Below, piece after piece: positions 32,445-40,267 of a stretch of 40,267 bases of DNA. Each line of letters begins with the position of its first letter. Positions within the stretch are counted from its first letter, which is position 1. The notes beneath the pieces were generated by a model. That model saw only the letters and a program-made list of their open reading frames with translations. It did no database searches and had not been told where the DNA came from. The translations under genes were made by a program, and so were the position numbers. The DNA is taken from NCBI GenBank assembly GCA_964546145.1, contig CAZJIU010000012.1, forward strand, positions 1-40,267. Reading direction: 5' to 3'. This DNA comes from CAZAKO01 sp964546145 (GTDB lineage: Bacteria; Fidelibacterota; UBA2242).

Positions 32445-32912
32445 ATGGCAATCGAAATCGAACGCAAATTCCTGGTTACTAACGATGAGTATAAATCCGG
32501 TGCTAAAGGAACTTACTATCGGCAGGGCTATATTTCCATTGACAATCGGAGAGTCGTCCGGATCCGGGTTGCCGGCAAAAAGGCTTACCTGACATTCAAA
32601 TCACTGATTTCGGAGCGCTCGCGCAGTGAATATGAATACAAAATTCCGGTGCATGATGCCTTAGAATTACTGGATAAGTTATGCTTGAAACCGATTATTG
32701 AGAAAATCCGCTACGAGATTGAATATGCCAATCACCGTTGGGTTGTGGATGAATTTTTGGCTGAAAATGCCGGACTGGTGGTAGCAGAAATCGAACTTGA
32801 AAATGAAGATCAGAAATTTTCCAAACCGAGTTGGCTGGGTAAAGAAGTGAGTGGTGATCCGCGATATTTAAACGCCAATTTGGTAGTCAATCCTTATAAA
32901 AATTGGAAATAA
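32445..32912 (+). CDS. CYTH-domain phosphatase
   Basis: 155 residues, a single CYTH (triphosphate tunnel metalloenzyme) domain. The signature ExExK is at the N-terminus (EIERKFLV), followed by alternating basic and acidic strands (RVVRIRVAGKKAYLTFKS and EYEYKIPV) and the C-terminal VVAEIELENEDQ. Short bacterial CYTH proteins usually hydrolyse inorganic tripolyphosphate. It begins directly after the glycerate kinase stop and 21 nt before the DUF47/PiT phosphate-transport pair, so a phosphate-homeostasis role is plausible. Adenylate cyclase activity is possible but unlikely for this short form. Confidence 0.9.
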   Translation: MAIEIERKFLVTNDEYKSGAKGTYYRQGYISIDNRRVVRIRVAGKKAYLTFKSLISERSRSEYEYKIPVHDALELLDKLCLKPIIEKIRYEIEYANHRWVVDEFLAENAGLVVAEIELENEDQKFSKPSWLGKEVSGDPRYLNANLVVNPYKNWK

Positions 32913-32933
32913 ATCAAAGGATGGAATAGTATC

Positions 32934-33572
32934 ATGTTATTTAAAGAGGTAAAATATTTAGAAAAAGAGACCGATAATTATATGGATATCGTTAGTGAGT
33001 CGGTATTGATTTACACCGAGGGAGTCGAACGTTATCTGAAGCATCAGGATGAGGAATTCAATAATTCGCTGGAACGAGTGAATGTCCTGGAGAATCGCGC
33101 CGATCAATTACGCCGGGACATTGAAAACCGTCTATATACGGAGACCTTGATTCCTGAATCCCGGGGAGATATGCTGGGTCTGCTGGAAAACATGGATAAA
33201 CTGGTTAATGGTTCCAAGCACGTGCTAAAGGAATTTTCGATCGAGACGCCATTCATTCCGGAAGAATATCACGATGATTTTCTGGAACTGGCCAGAATGT
33301 CCGCTAGCTGCGTCGAAGAGGTTGTCCAGTCGGCACGCAGGTTTTTATGTGATCCGCTGACCGTAAAAAATAATCTGCACAAGGTCTATCATTATGAAGA
33401 GGAATCCGATCATATTGCGGATAAAATAAAACGCAAGGTTTTTAGCAGCAATCTGGAGCTGGCCCAGAAAAACCATATTCGGCACTTTATTATCAAAATG
33501 GATTCCCTGGCTGATAAAGCCGAAGATGTGGCCGACCGACTGGCAATTTATACTATTAAACGATCTATCTGA
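32934..33572 (+). CDS. DUF47 (PhoU-like) phosphate transport regulator
   Basis: 212 residues, almost all helical, matching DUF47/TIGR00153 proteins that resemble PhoU. They sit beside PiT transporters and are thought to regulate them. Evidence is the helical heptad-like character, ERVNVLENRADQLRRDIE, YHYEEESDHIADKIKRKVF and the C-terminal DSLADKAEDVADRL. The gene precedes a PiT transporter by 28 nt. AAAGGATGG lies upstream of the ATG. Confidence 0.92.
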   Translation: MLFKEVKYLEKETDNYMDIVSESVLIYTEGVERYLKHQDEEFNNSLERVNVLENRADQLRRDIENRLYTETLIPESRGDMLGLLENMDKLVNGSKHVLKEFSIETPFIPEEYHDDFLELARMSASCVEEVVQSARRFLCDPLTVKNNLHKVYHYEEESDHIADKIKRKVFSSNLELAQKNHIRHFIIKMDSLADKAEDVADRLAIYTIKRSI

Positions 33573-33600
33573 CAGGTGGGAATACAATTGAGATAATGGC

Positions 33601-35055
33601 ATGATTACCATTTTGTATTTATCCAGTGGACTCTTTCTGGGCTGGTCGTTAGGTGCCAATGACGCCGCCAATATTTTTGGGACTGCGGTCGGTACCAAGA
33701 TGGTGCGGTTCCGAACCGCTGCATTGATTGCCAGTATTTTTCTTATTTTGGGAGCGGTTATTTCGGGTCGCGGCGCTTCGGTGACCCTGACTCAACTGGG
33801 TTCGGTGAATAAAATCGCCGGGGCTTTTATCGTCGTTCTGGCGACGGCATTTACAGTTTATTGGATGACGCGTCTGCAATTGCCGATTTCTACCTCTCAG
33901 GCAATCGTAGGTTCAATCATTGGCTGGAATCTTTTCTCCGGTATGCTGACCAATCTGCAGGTATTATCGAAGATTATCAGTTCGTGGATTTTAAGCCTGC
34001 TGCTGGCCGGAATTTTTGCTTTCCTAATTTATAAACTGCTATTGCGTTTTAACATTCTGGTAAGAATCCACCTTTATCGGCTGGACGCCTATACGCGGTT
34101 CGGATTGCTTCTGATTGGGGCGTTTGGCGCTTATTCACTGGGAGCGAACAATATCGCCAACGTTATGGGTGTCTTCGTTCCGATTTCACCTTTTCATAGT
34201 ATCCGTCTGGGGCCCTTGTTATTTAACGGCGTTCGGCAACTTTTTTTGCTGGGTGGACTGGCGATTGCCGTTGGCGTATACACTTATTCCTACCGGGTCA
34301 TGATAACTGTTGGACAGTCAATTTTTAAGTTGACCCCTCAGGCGGCATTGATCGTTGTCTTTGCAGAATCGCTGGTTCTTTTTCTTTTTGCCTCACAGAG
34401 GCTGCATGATTTTCTGTTATCTATCGGGTTGCCGGCTTTTCCGCTGGTTCCGGTTTCCAGCTCGCAGCTGGTAATTGGTGCGGTCATCGGCATCGGTTTA
34501 GCCCGGAGTGCCCGAAATATTAAATACAGGTTGGTAGGCAAAATAATCGCCGGCTGGATTGTGACACCCGTTTTTTCCGCTCTTTTTTGTCTCCTGGCGC
34601 TCTTTGTCTGGCAAAATGTGTTTAATCAGGAGGTATTTCAGAAACGTCGGTTTGATGTGAATAACACTGTGAATAATCGACTGGCAAAGGAAGGAATTTT
34701 CTTAAATTCCAGCGACTTCGAAGAGAGTTATGATAGTGAGATACACTTTTTCAATGCACTGCACAATGCCAGCTTTATGAATGCCGATACAGTTCAGACG
34801 ATTTTTCATTTTGCTAATTATGATCCAATAGATATTACCAGTCGACAGATTTCGCAGTTTGAAAATCTGGCCAAAGGTCGGTTAAATCAAAGCGAGTTTG
34901 ATGTTATTGAATCACTATCCGGCAAGAGTTTTACTTACATTTGGGAATTGGAAGATGCGATCAGAGCAGAATGTCGAAGGATGAAAATTCAGGATTTCAC
35001 TGCTGACCAGCTGAAAATAGTCAATCAATATTTCTATCATAAGGGGATTAGATAA
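33601..35055 (+). CDS. PiT family inorganic phosphate transporter with C-terminal extension
   Basis: 484 residues. About ten membrane helices lie in residues 1-345, with the duplicated PiT signature GANDAANIFGTAVG near residue 20 and GANNIANVMGVF near 180. PiT carriers import phosphate, often as a metal-phosphate complex, using the proton or sodium gradient. Residues about 355-484 are a soluble, charged, probably helical tail starting QKRRFDVNNTVNNRLAKEG, not part of the core family; its role is unknown. DUF47 upstream supports the assignment. Confidence 0.93.
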   Translation: MITILYLSSGLFLGWSLGANDAANIFGTAVGTKMVRFRTAALIASIFLILGAVISGRGASVTLTQLGSVNKIAGAFIVVLATAFTVYWMTRLQLPISTSQAIVGSIIGWNLFSGMLTNLQVLSKIISSWILSLLLAGIFAFLIYKLLLRFNILVRIHLYRLDAYTRFGLLLIGAFGAYSLGANNIANVMGVFVPISPFHSIRLGPLLFNGVRQLFLLGGLAIAVGVYTYSYRVMITVGQSIFKLTPQAALIVVFAESLVLFLFASQRLHDFLLSIGLPAFPLVPVSSSQLVIGAVIGIGLARSARNIKYRLVGKIIAGWIVTPVFSALFCLLALFVWQNVFNQEVFQKRRFDVNNTVNNRLAKEGIFLNSSDFEESYDSEIHFFNALHNASFMNADTVQTIFHFANYDPIDITSRQISQFENLAKGRLNQSEFDVIESLSGKSFTYIWELEDAIRAECRRMKIQDFTADQLKIVNQYFYHKGIR

Positions 35056-35058
35056 TTT

Positions 35059-35958
35059 ATGTTCCAATCACACTTAGGTGAATTTGCGGCATTAGGGACA
35101 GCATTCTGCTGGACGATTACTGCTCTGTCTTTTGAATCGGCCGGGAAAAAAGTCGGTTCGTTGGCAGTCAATTATATCAGATTGATTATCGGATTCTTAT
35201 TTCTTAGCAGCTTTACGCTGATTTTTCGTGGTAAGTTACTCCCGACTGATGCAACTACGACAAACTGGAACTGGCTTTTGTTATCGGGATTAGTGGGATT
35301 CACGCTTGGTGATCTGTTTTTATTCCAGGCATTCGTGATAATCGGTGCCCGAATCTCGATGCTGATCATGGCGCTGGTACCGCCAGTCACGGCAGTTATC
35401 GGATGGCTTTTTTTAGGTGAGAATCTAACCGGTTTGGAAATTCTGGCAATGCTAATTACAATCGGTGGTATCAGTTTGGTGATTCTCGAACGAGGCGAGA
35501 CGCGCCGACAGGTACAATTTTCCCATCCACTATCGGGGATTTTATTTGCTTTTGGGGGAACTTTGGGTCAAGCAATTGGGCTGATCTTCAGCAAATACGG
35601 GATGGGTGAATACAGCCCCTTTGCCGCGACTCAAATCCGGATTATTGCCGGTATTTCCGGATTCACGATTTTATTCTTTTTTATGAGACGCTGGGGTAAA
35701 GTATTTGCCGCGCTCAAGAACCGGGCAGCGATGAGCCGCATCACAGTTGGCTCGTTTTTTGGTCCTTTTCTGGGAGTATCGCTATCATTATTAGCAGTGC
35801 AGAATACCCTAACCGGGATTGCCTCGACGATTATGGCAATCGTACCGATTTTAATAATTCCGCCGGCGGTTTTTATTTTCAAGGAGAAATTAAATCTGAA
35901 AGAGGTTGTTGGGGCCTTGATTGCTGTCGCCGGAGTAACTATTTATTTTATCCATTAA
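35059..35958 (+). CDS. EamA-family (DMT) transporter
   Basis: 299 residues, ten predicted membrane helices in two EamA repeats (about 10-140 and 155-298). Typical features are ALVPPVTAVIGWLFLGE at the end of repeat 1 and IVPILIIPPAVFIFKEKL at the end of repeat 2. Family members export or import amino acids, nucleotides or metabolites; no substrate can be assigned. The gene starts 3 nt after the PiT stop, so it is co-transcribed with the phosphate genes. Confidence 0.9.
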   Translation: MFQSHLGEFAALGTAFCWTITALSFESAGKKVGSLAVNYIRLIIGFLFLSSFTLIFRGKLLPTDATTTNWNWLLLSGLVGFTLGDLFLFQAFVIIGARISMLIMALVPPVTAVIGWLFLGENLTGLEILAMLITIGGISLVILERGETRRQVQFSHPLSGILFAFGGTLGQAIGLIFSKYGMGEYSPFAATQIRIIAGISGFTILFFFMRRWGKVFAALKNRAAMSRITVGSFFGPFLGVSLSLLAVQNTLTGIASTIMAIVPILIIPPAVFIFKEKLNLKEVVGALIAVAGVTIYFIH

Positions 35959-36016
35959 AACCGTATAAGATGGTTCTGTTGGATTTGCGCAATTTTAATA
36001 AACAAGGGGAAATAAA

Positions 36017-36535
36017 ATGGAATTCCAAGAACTGATTAAATATCGTGAAAGTGTGCGCGATTATGATCCCACTCGACCGGTTCCGCAGGCGGTTTTAAGA
36101 CGGATCTTGGAGGCCGGTCGGTTGGCGCCGTCGGCGGCCAATCGCCAACCCTGGAAATTTCTCGTAGTATCCTCAAAAGAAACGCTGCAAAAGGTGCACG
36201 CTTGCTATGCCAAGGATTGGTTTCGGGCGGCACCCCATATTCTGATTGTTGCGGGGAAGCGAGAGGATGCCTGGACCCGCCGCTATGATGGTTATAATTC
36301 ACTGGAAACGGACTTGACGATAGCAATGGATCATCTGATTCTGGCGGCAGCGAATGAAGGGGTTGGTACCTGCTGGATTGCCGCTTTCGATCCGCAAATT
36401 CTTCGGACAGCCCTGAATTTGAAGGAGAATGAGGTAGTTTATGCGATTACGCCTTTAGGCTATCCGCGCGCCGGCTATCAGCATAAAGGTAAAAAAGAGC
36501 GTAAAGAATTTGAGGAAGTGGTAAAATTTTTATGA
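36017..36535 (+). CDS. Nitroreductase family FMN oxidoreductase
   Basis: 172 residues, the compact form of the family. The N-terminal FMN-binding segment is IKYRESVRDYD, followed by EAGRLAPSAANRQPWKFLVV and a C-terminal GVGTCWIAAFDP with PLGYPRAG. These flavoenzymes use NAD(P)H to reduce nitro compounds, quinones or other substrates; the natural substrate is unknown. A GGGG-rich ribosome-binding site precedes the ATG. Confidence 0.92.
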   Translation: MEFQELIKYRESVRDYDPTRPVPQAVLRRILEAGRLAPSAANRQPWKFLVVSSKETLQKVHACYAKDWFRAAPHILIVAGKREDAWTRRYDGYNSLETDLTIAMDHLILAAANEGVGTCWIAAFDPQILRTALNLKENEVVYAITPLGYPRAGYQHKGKKERKEFEEVVKFL

Positions 36536-36573
36536 TTCATTATCCCGGGCATTAGAATAATCAAGGAGAAACC

Positions 36574-37326
36574 ATGTCAGTATTTAGCAACGAAATTTTT
36601 ATCCGCCATGATAAATTTGAGATTCATTCTTATGAGATTGATCTCAAGCGTCGTCTGAAAATCCCAGCCCTTAACCGCTATATGCAGGAGTCAGCCTGGA
36701 AACATGCCGAGCAGCTGGGTTTCGGCTATACCAATCTCATCGTGAAAAAACTGACCTGGGTGTTGACCCGGATGATTATCCAGGTTGAAAAATTGCCCCT
36801 TTGGGGAGAAACAATTGAAGTTATAACCTGGCCTTCGGGTCGCGACGATTTCTTTGCCTTTCGTGATTTCCAGTTTTTTGGGGCGGATGACAGTGAATTC
36901 GGGCGGGCAACCAGCTCCTGGTGTGTAATTAGTCTACAGGATCGTCGTCCCCAGACAATGGAATCGGTTGCTCTATCAAAATATCCAATGGTAAAAGAAT
37001 TGATGTTTGCTGACAGACCGGAGAAAATCCAATCACTGGTAAATACTGACTCTGAATGGCGAACCTATGTCGGTTACCAGGATTTGGACGTAAATGAGCA
37101 TGTCAACAATGTTCGCTATCTTGACTGGATTACGGAAACCTACCCGCTGGATTTTCTGAAGACTCATCAATTGTCCCGGCTGGACATTAATTATTTGGCC
37201 GAAGCTCTTTATGGTAAAGATATTGCGGTTTTTAATCAGCAAATTTCCGATTCAGAATTCCTGCACTCTATCCGTCAGATAGACGACCAGACTGAAATCT
37301 GTCGAGCCAAGGTTATCTGGCAGTAA
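36574..37326 (+). CDS. Acyl-ACP thioesterase (FatA-like)
   Basis: 250 residues with two hot-dog domains (about 5-130 and 150-250). It hydrolyses fatty acyl-ACP to release free fatty acid. Family features are LKIPALNRYMQESAWKHAEQ in the first domain, WVLTRMIIQVEKLPLWGE, and the second-domain DLDVNEHVNNVRYLDW with the catalytic Asn and His. An AAGGAG ribosome-binding site sits upstream of the ATG. Bacterial FatA-like enzymes occur in several anaerobic and FCB lineages. Confidence 0.93.
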   Translation: MSVFSNEIFIRHDKFEIHSYEIDLKRRLKIPALNRYMQESAWKHAEQLGFGYTNLIVKKLTWVLTRMIIQVEKLPLWGETIEVITWPSGRDDFFAFRDFQFFGADDSEFGRATSSWCVISLQDRRPQTMESVALSKYPMVKELMFADRPEKIQSLVNTDSEWRTYVGYQDLDVNEHVNNVRYLDWITETYPLDFLKTHQLSRLDINYLAEALYGKDIAVFNQQISDSEFLHSIRQIDDQTEICRAKVIWQ

Positions 37327-37509
37327 CTTATACTCTTCGATAGAATCACGATCAACATTCCACATTTTTTTGTGATATGCACCATACATTTTGCCTTTAG
37401 CGTAAAATTGGATTAATATTACCGCTAATTGTCGGACAACTAATCCTAAAAAAGAATAGTCAATAGAAAATAAGTCTAAAAATTGAGATAAGGATAGGAG
37501 ACCTGATTA

Positions 37510-40146
37510 GTGAGTAGTTATTGCAGACGGTTTATATTTTTTAGCCTGTTTTTTTCCATACTAGTTGCTGGCAGTCCCCTCAGGGTTCAAGCAGTCAGGG
37601 CGACCGGGCCAATTCGTCTGGATGGTGATCCAAATGAAGAAGCCTGGCAAAATGCTATCCCAGTACCGCCATTGGTTCAGGACGAACCAGATGAAGGCGC
37701 GCCGCCCAGTCAGCGATCTGATATCCGGATTGTCTATGATGCGAAAGCTCTGTATATAGGCGCCCGGCTGTATGACTCAGCCCCGGATTCGATTGTAGCT
37801 CGTCTTGGTCGGCGCGACTCGGACCAGAATTCGGATCTGCTGATGCTTGGTCTGGATCCGTATCACGACAAACGCAGTGGTTATTATTTTGGATTGTCGG
37901 CTGCCGGAGCAATTTATGATGGAGTTATTTACAACGATACCTGGACTGACGACTCCTGGGACGGCGTGTGGGATGGCGCCGTTCAACGCAATCAGGAGGG
38001 CTGGAGTCTGGAGCTGCGCATACCCTTCTCACAGCTGCGTTTTAAGAAGAGTGAAAATTACCTCTGGGGCATAAATATCTTTCGCCAGATTCAGCGCAAT
38101 AATGAACAGGACTGGATGATAATTACTCCGCGCAATGAATCTGGCTTGGCTTCGCGATTCGCTGATCTGGTTGGGATTGAAGACATTGATGCTAAACGCA
38201 AAGTTGAAGTTCTGCCTTATTTTAGAACCAAAGGCGAGTACCTGGCGGTCGAACCCGACGATCCCTTCAATGACGGCTCACGTTATTTTGAGGGAGCAGG
38301 AGCCGATTTTAAAATTGGCGTCGGCAATAACCTGACGATTGACGGTACAGCAAATCCCGATTTTGGTCAGGTTGAAGTTGATCCAGCCGTGATCAATCTG
38401 TCCGATGTAGAGACCTATTATAGCGAGAAACGGCCCTTCTTTATCGAGGGTTCGAAAACATTCGATTTTGGCTCCGGCGGTGCGACTAATTACTGGAATA
38501 TCAATTTTTCGTCACCGAGTTTTATCTACAGCCGGAGGATCGGTCGAGCGCCCCAGCGTGACCTGTCGGATTATGATTATACCGATGTACCGGATGGAAC
38601 CAGGATGATTGCCGCCGGAAAATTGACCGGTAAAGTTGGTGATAACTGGAATATCGGGTTGCTGAATGCCCTGACTGCCCGCGAGTTTGCCCGGGTTAGC
38701 TCGGATGGTCAGAAATCAAAGATCGAAGCCGAGCCGTTGACCAATTATACCATCCTGCGAACCCAGAAAGAATTCCGGGAGGGACGCCATGGGCTGGGAA
38801 TGCTTACGACCTCGTCCAAACGCTTTTTCAAAGATGAAGATCTATCCGATGGGCTTAATTCAGAAGCGCTAGTGGTTGGATTGGACGGTTGGACTTTTCT
38901 GGATACTGCAAAAACCTGGGTGATTTCTGGTTGGAGCGGACTGTCAAATCTTAACGGAACTCAGACTTGTATCACTAATGTTCAGACCAATTCGCTCCAT
39001 TATTTTCAGCGCCCGGATGCCCGGCATGTCGAGTTGGATACTGCCGCTACCTCTTTGACCGGTTACGCGACCCGCATTTGTCTTAATAAGGAAAAAGGTA
39101 ATGTAATTGTCAATGCTGCCCTGGGATTGATAGGTCCCAAGTTCGATGTCAACGATCTGGGATTTTTATCGCGGAGTGATGTGATTAATTTTCATTTTGG
39201 AGCTGGTTACCGCTGGACCGAACCAACTAAAACCTACCGTTATCTCAACTTAATTCTGGCAGGTGTGCATAGTCAGGATTTTGGCGGCAATCCGACCGGC
39301 AACGGTATCCTGAATTTTGGGTATTGTCAGTTCCCGAATTATTATTGGGTGGAATGGGGTATCGGCTGGTTCTTGAAGGTATACGATAACCGACTAACGC
39401 GGGGCGGTCCGTTGGTGGAATCACCGGCTGGATCATGGGGCTATCTGAGCTGTTCGTCCGATAATCGCAAGCGGCTGATTGTTGGATCGTATATCGAAGG
39501 CAGCCGTAATATAGTTGGCTCATATTATGGCTATTATCAGGTTTCGTTCGAGTGGAAACCAGCGGGTAATCTTTCGATTGAAATAGAACCCAATTTGAAT
39601 AGTAACCACGACTACAGCCAATGGGTTACCGAAGTTGAGGACCCTTCAGCTACGGCAACCTATAACAAGCGCTATGTTTTTGCCAAGCTGAATCAAAATA
39701 CCTTGTCGGCGAGTATCCGATTAGACTGGACCTTTACGCCGCGATTGACGCTGCAGCTTTACGCTCAGCCGCTCTACGGTGCCGCGAATTATTCCGATTT
39801 CAAAGAGCTGTCCAAACCAAAGAGCTATAAATTTTTAATCTATGAAGGAGGATCGGAAATAAATACCGATCCTGATGGTAATTATATTATTGATCCGGAT
39901 GGCAACGGTCCGGCTGATTCCTTCACCTTTGACAATCCCGATTTCAATTTCTATAGCATTCGCTCGAGTGCGGTTCTGCGCTGGGAATTTTCACCCGGTT
40001 CGGCGCTTTATTTGGTCTGGACTCACAATCGCTTTGAGGGCAGCGGCGAGGCGGATTTCGACCTGAGTCGCTCCATCAATCGCATCGGCAAGATCAAGCC
40101 CGACAATATCTTCATGATCAAGGCGTCTTACTGGTTCAACGTGTGA
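37510..40146 (+). CDS. DUF5916-type outer-membrane protein with CBM9-like N-terminus
   Basis: 878 residues. The start is GTG with AGGAG nine nt upstream. A signal peptide (about 1-27) ends near LRVQA. Residues about 30-215 resemble the carbohydrate-binding family 9-like domain (IRLDGDPNEEAWQNA, FWW-like aromatic strand YYFGLSAAGAIYDG, WSLELRIPFSQLRF). Residues about 230-878 match the DUF5916 beta-barrel, with GTANPDFGQVEVDPAVINLS and YYSEKRPFFIEGS, and a strand-rich C-terminus ending in FNV. A DPDGNYIIDPDGNGPAD loop near residue 795 looks like a calcium-binding Asp-rich turn. These proteins are common in FCB bacteria and are of unknown function; outer-membrane uptake or surface sensing of a glycan is only inferred. 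The gene stands alone after a 183-nt gap. Confidence 0.85.
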   Translation: MSSYCRRFIFFSLFFSILVAGSPLRVQAVRATGPIRLDGDPNEEAWQNAIPVPPLVQDEPDEGAPPSQRSDIRIVYDAKALYIGARLYDSAPDSIVARLGRRDSDQNSDLLMLGLDPYHDKRSGYYFGLSAAGAIYDGVIYNDTWTDDSWDGVWDGAVQRNQEGWSLELRIPFSQLRFKKSENYLWGINIFRQIQRNNEQDWMIITPRNESGLASRFADLVGIEDIDAKRKVEVLPYFRTKGEYLAVEPDDPFNDGSRYFEGAGADFKIGVGNNLTIDGTANPDFGQVEVDPAVINLSDVETYYSEKRPFFIEGSKTFDFGSGGATNYWNINFSSPSFIYSRRIGRAPQRDLSDYDYTDVPDGTRMIAAGKLTGKVGDNWNIGLLNALTAREFARVSSDGQKSKIEAEPLTNYTILRTQKEFREGRHGLGMLTTSSKRFFKDEDLSDGLNSEALVVGLDGWTFLDTAKTWVISGWSGLSNLNGTQTCITNVQTNSLHYFQRPDARHVELDTAATSLTGYATRICLNKEKGNVIVNAALGLIGPKFDVNDLGFLSRSDVINFHFGAGYRWTEPTKTYRYLNLILAGVHSQDFGGNPTGNGILNFGYCQFPNYYWVEWGIGWFLKVYDNRLTRGGPLVESPAGSWGYLSCSSDNRKRLIVGSYIEGSRNIVGSYYGYYQVSFEWKPAGNLSIEIEPNLNSNHDYSQWVTEVEDPSATATYNKRYVFAKLNQNTLSASIRLDWTFTPRLTLQLYAQPLYGAANYSDFKELSKPKSYKFLIYEGGSEINTDPDGNYIIDPDGNGPADSFTFDNPDFNFYSIRSSAVLRWEFSPGSALYLVWTHNRFEGSGEADFDLSRSINRIGKIKPDNIFMIKASYWFNV

Positions 40147-40210
40147 ATCAGCATTAAATATCTATTATATCCTGATATCTATCCTCTCCGATAAACCGGA
40201 AAAATATCCG

Positions 40211-40239
40211 TTGACATAAGCCAAATGGCAGTTTAAATT
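40211..40239 (+). promoter_or_regulatory. Strong sigma-70-type promoter reading out of the window
   Basis: TTGACA (40211-40216), a 17-nt spacer and TAAATT (40234-40239) form a near-consensus promoter for a gene beyond the edge. The inverted repeat GCCAAAT (40220-40226) with ATTTGGC (40251-40257) brackets the -10 region, and AAATTC/GAATTT nests inside it, so an operator is possible. Confidence 0.5.
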
Positions 40240-40267
40240 CAAACCAATGAATTTGGCAAACGGCTAT

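Noticed and set aside
37429..37439. Palindrome TTGTCGGACAA upstream of the DUF5916 gene as an operator
   Set aside because: It is short, has no second copy and is not tied to a clear promoter; too likely to be chance.
1..40267. tRNA, rRNA, CRISPR, insertion sequence or phage genes
   Set aside because: No T-loop-like motifs outside coding regions, no regularly spaced repeats, and no transposase, integrase or phage protein was recognised in any coding frame.

Overview
This 40.3 kb window looks like ordinary chromosome from a Gram-negative bacterium of moderate GC. No mobile element, phage gene, CRISPR array, tRNA or rRNA was recognised. Outer-membrane proteins (an Omp85 barrel, a giant barrel-like protein, a DUF5916 barrel), two lipoproteins, a DUF4837 protein and a kinase fused to a RapZ C-terminal domain point to the Fibrobacterota-Chlorobiota-Bacteroidota (FCB) superphylum or a related candidate phylum (Marinimicrobia- or Calditrichota-like). 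This placement rests on protein-family content, so it is tentative. Promoter-like sites fit a canonical TTGACA-17-TATAAT pattern, and TTG and GTG starts are frequent.

Layout. 1-1514 (minus): a sugar-1-phosphate nucleotidyltransferase (start only) and an upstream APH-type kinase/RapZ fusion, likely an amino-sugar or cell-wall recycling pair. 1694-4074 (plus): threonine aldolase and TrkA, overlapping by 4 nt. 4186-9995: an envelope block of NHL propeller, 1125-residue surface protein and Omp85 barrel, followed by RNase R and a DUF4837 lipoprotein. 13325-17457: PurE, then a tightly packed surface-polysaccharide group (RmlD, polyprenol-phosphate sugar synthase, and a GT2 fused to a degenerate phosphoglycosyltransferase). 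17468-23279: AccA, YhhQ, Tmk, CtpA-type protease, NlpC/P60 hydrolase and a GyrI-like lipoprotein preceded by a G9 tract. 23298-24947 (minus): dapB-dapA. 25185-26387: rubrerythrin with a 34-residue lysine-rich ORF, converging across two terminators on a small RRM protein. 26589-30043 (minus): adenosine deaminase, an orphan PqqD-like protein and an OPT transporter. 30233-37326 (plus): RNase HII-YraN fusion, glycerate kinase, CYTH phosphatase, DUF47/PiT phosphate transport pair, EamA exporter, nitroreductase and acyl-ACP thioesterase. 37510-40146: a DUF5916 outer-membrane protein. A strong promoter-like site at 40211 faces out of the window.

The genes fall into envelope biogenesis (barrels, Omp85, CtpA/NlpC, kinase/RapZ/nucleotidyltransferase, polysaccharide genes), lysine/peptidoglycan precursor synthesis (dapA/dapB), phosphate handling (CYTH, DUF47, PiT) and housekeeping. 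No gene-free stretch exceeds 300 bases. The longest gaps are 24948-25184 (rubrerythrin promoter), 26388-26588 (nothing clear), 30044-30232 (two inverted repeats) and 37327-37509 (only a short palindrome at 37429-37439). The best candidates for undescribed biology are the NHL/giant-barrel/Omp85 block, the kinase-RapZ fusion and the catalytically degenerate phosphoglycosyltransferase fusion.
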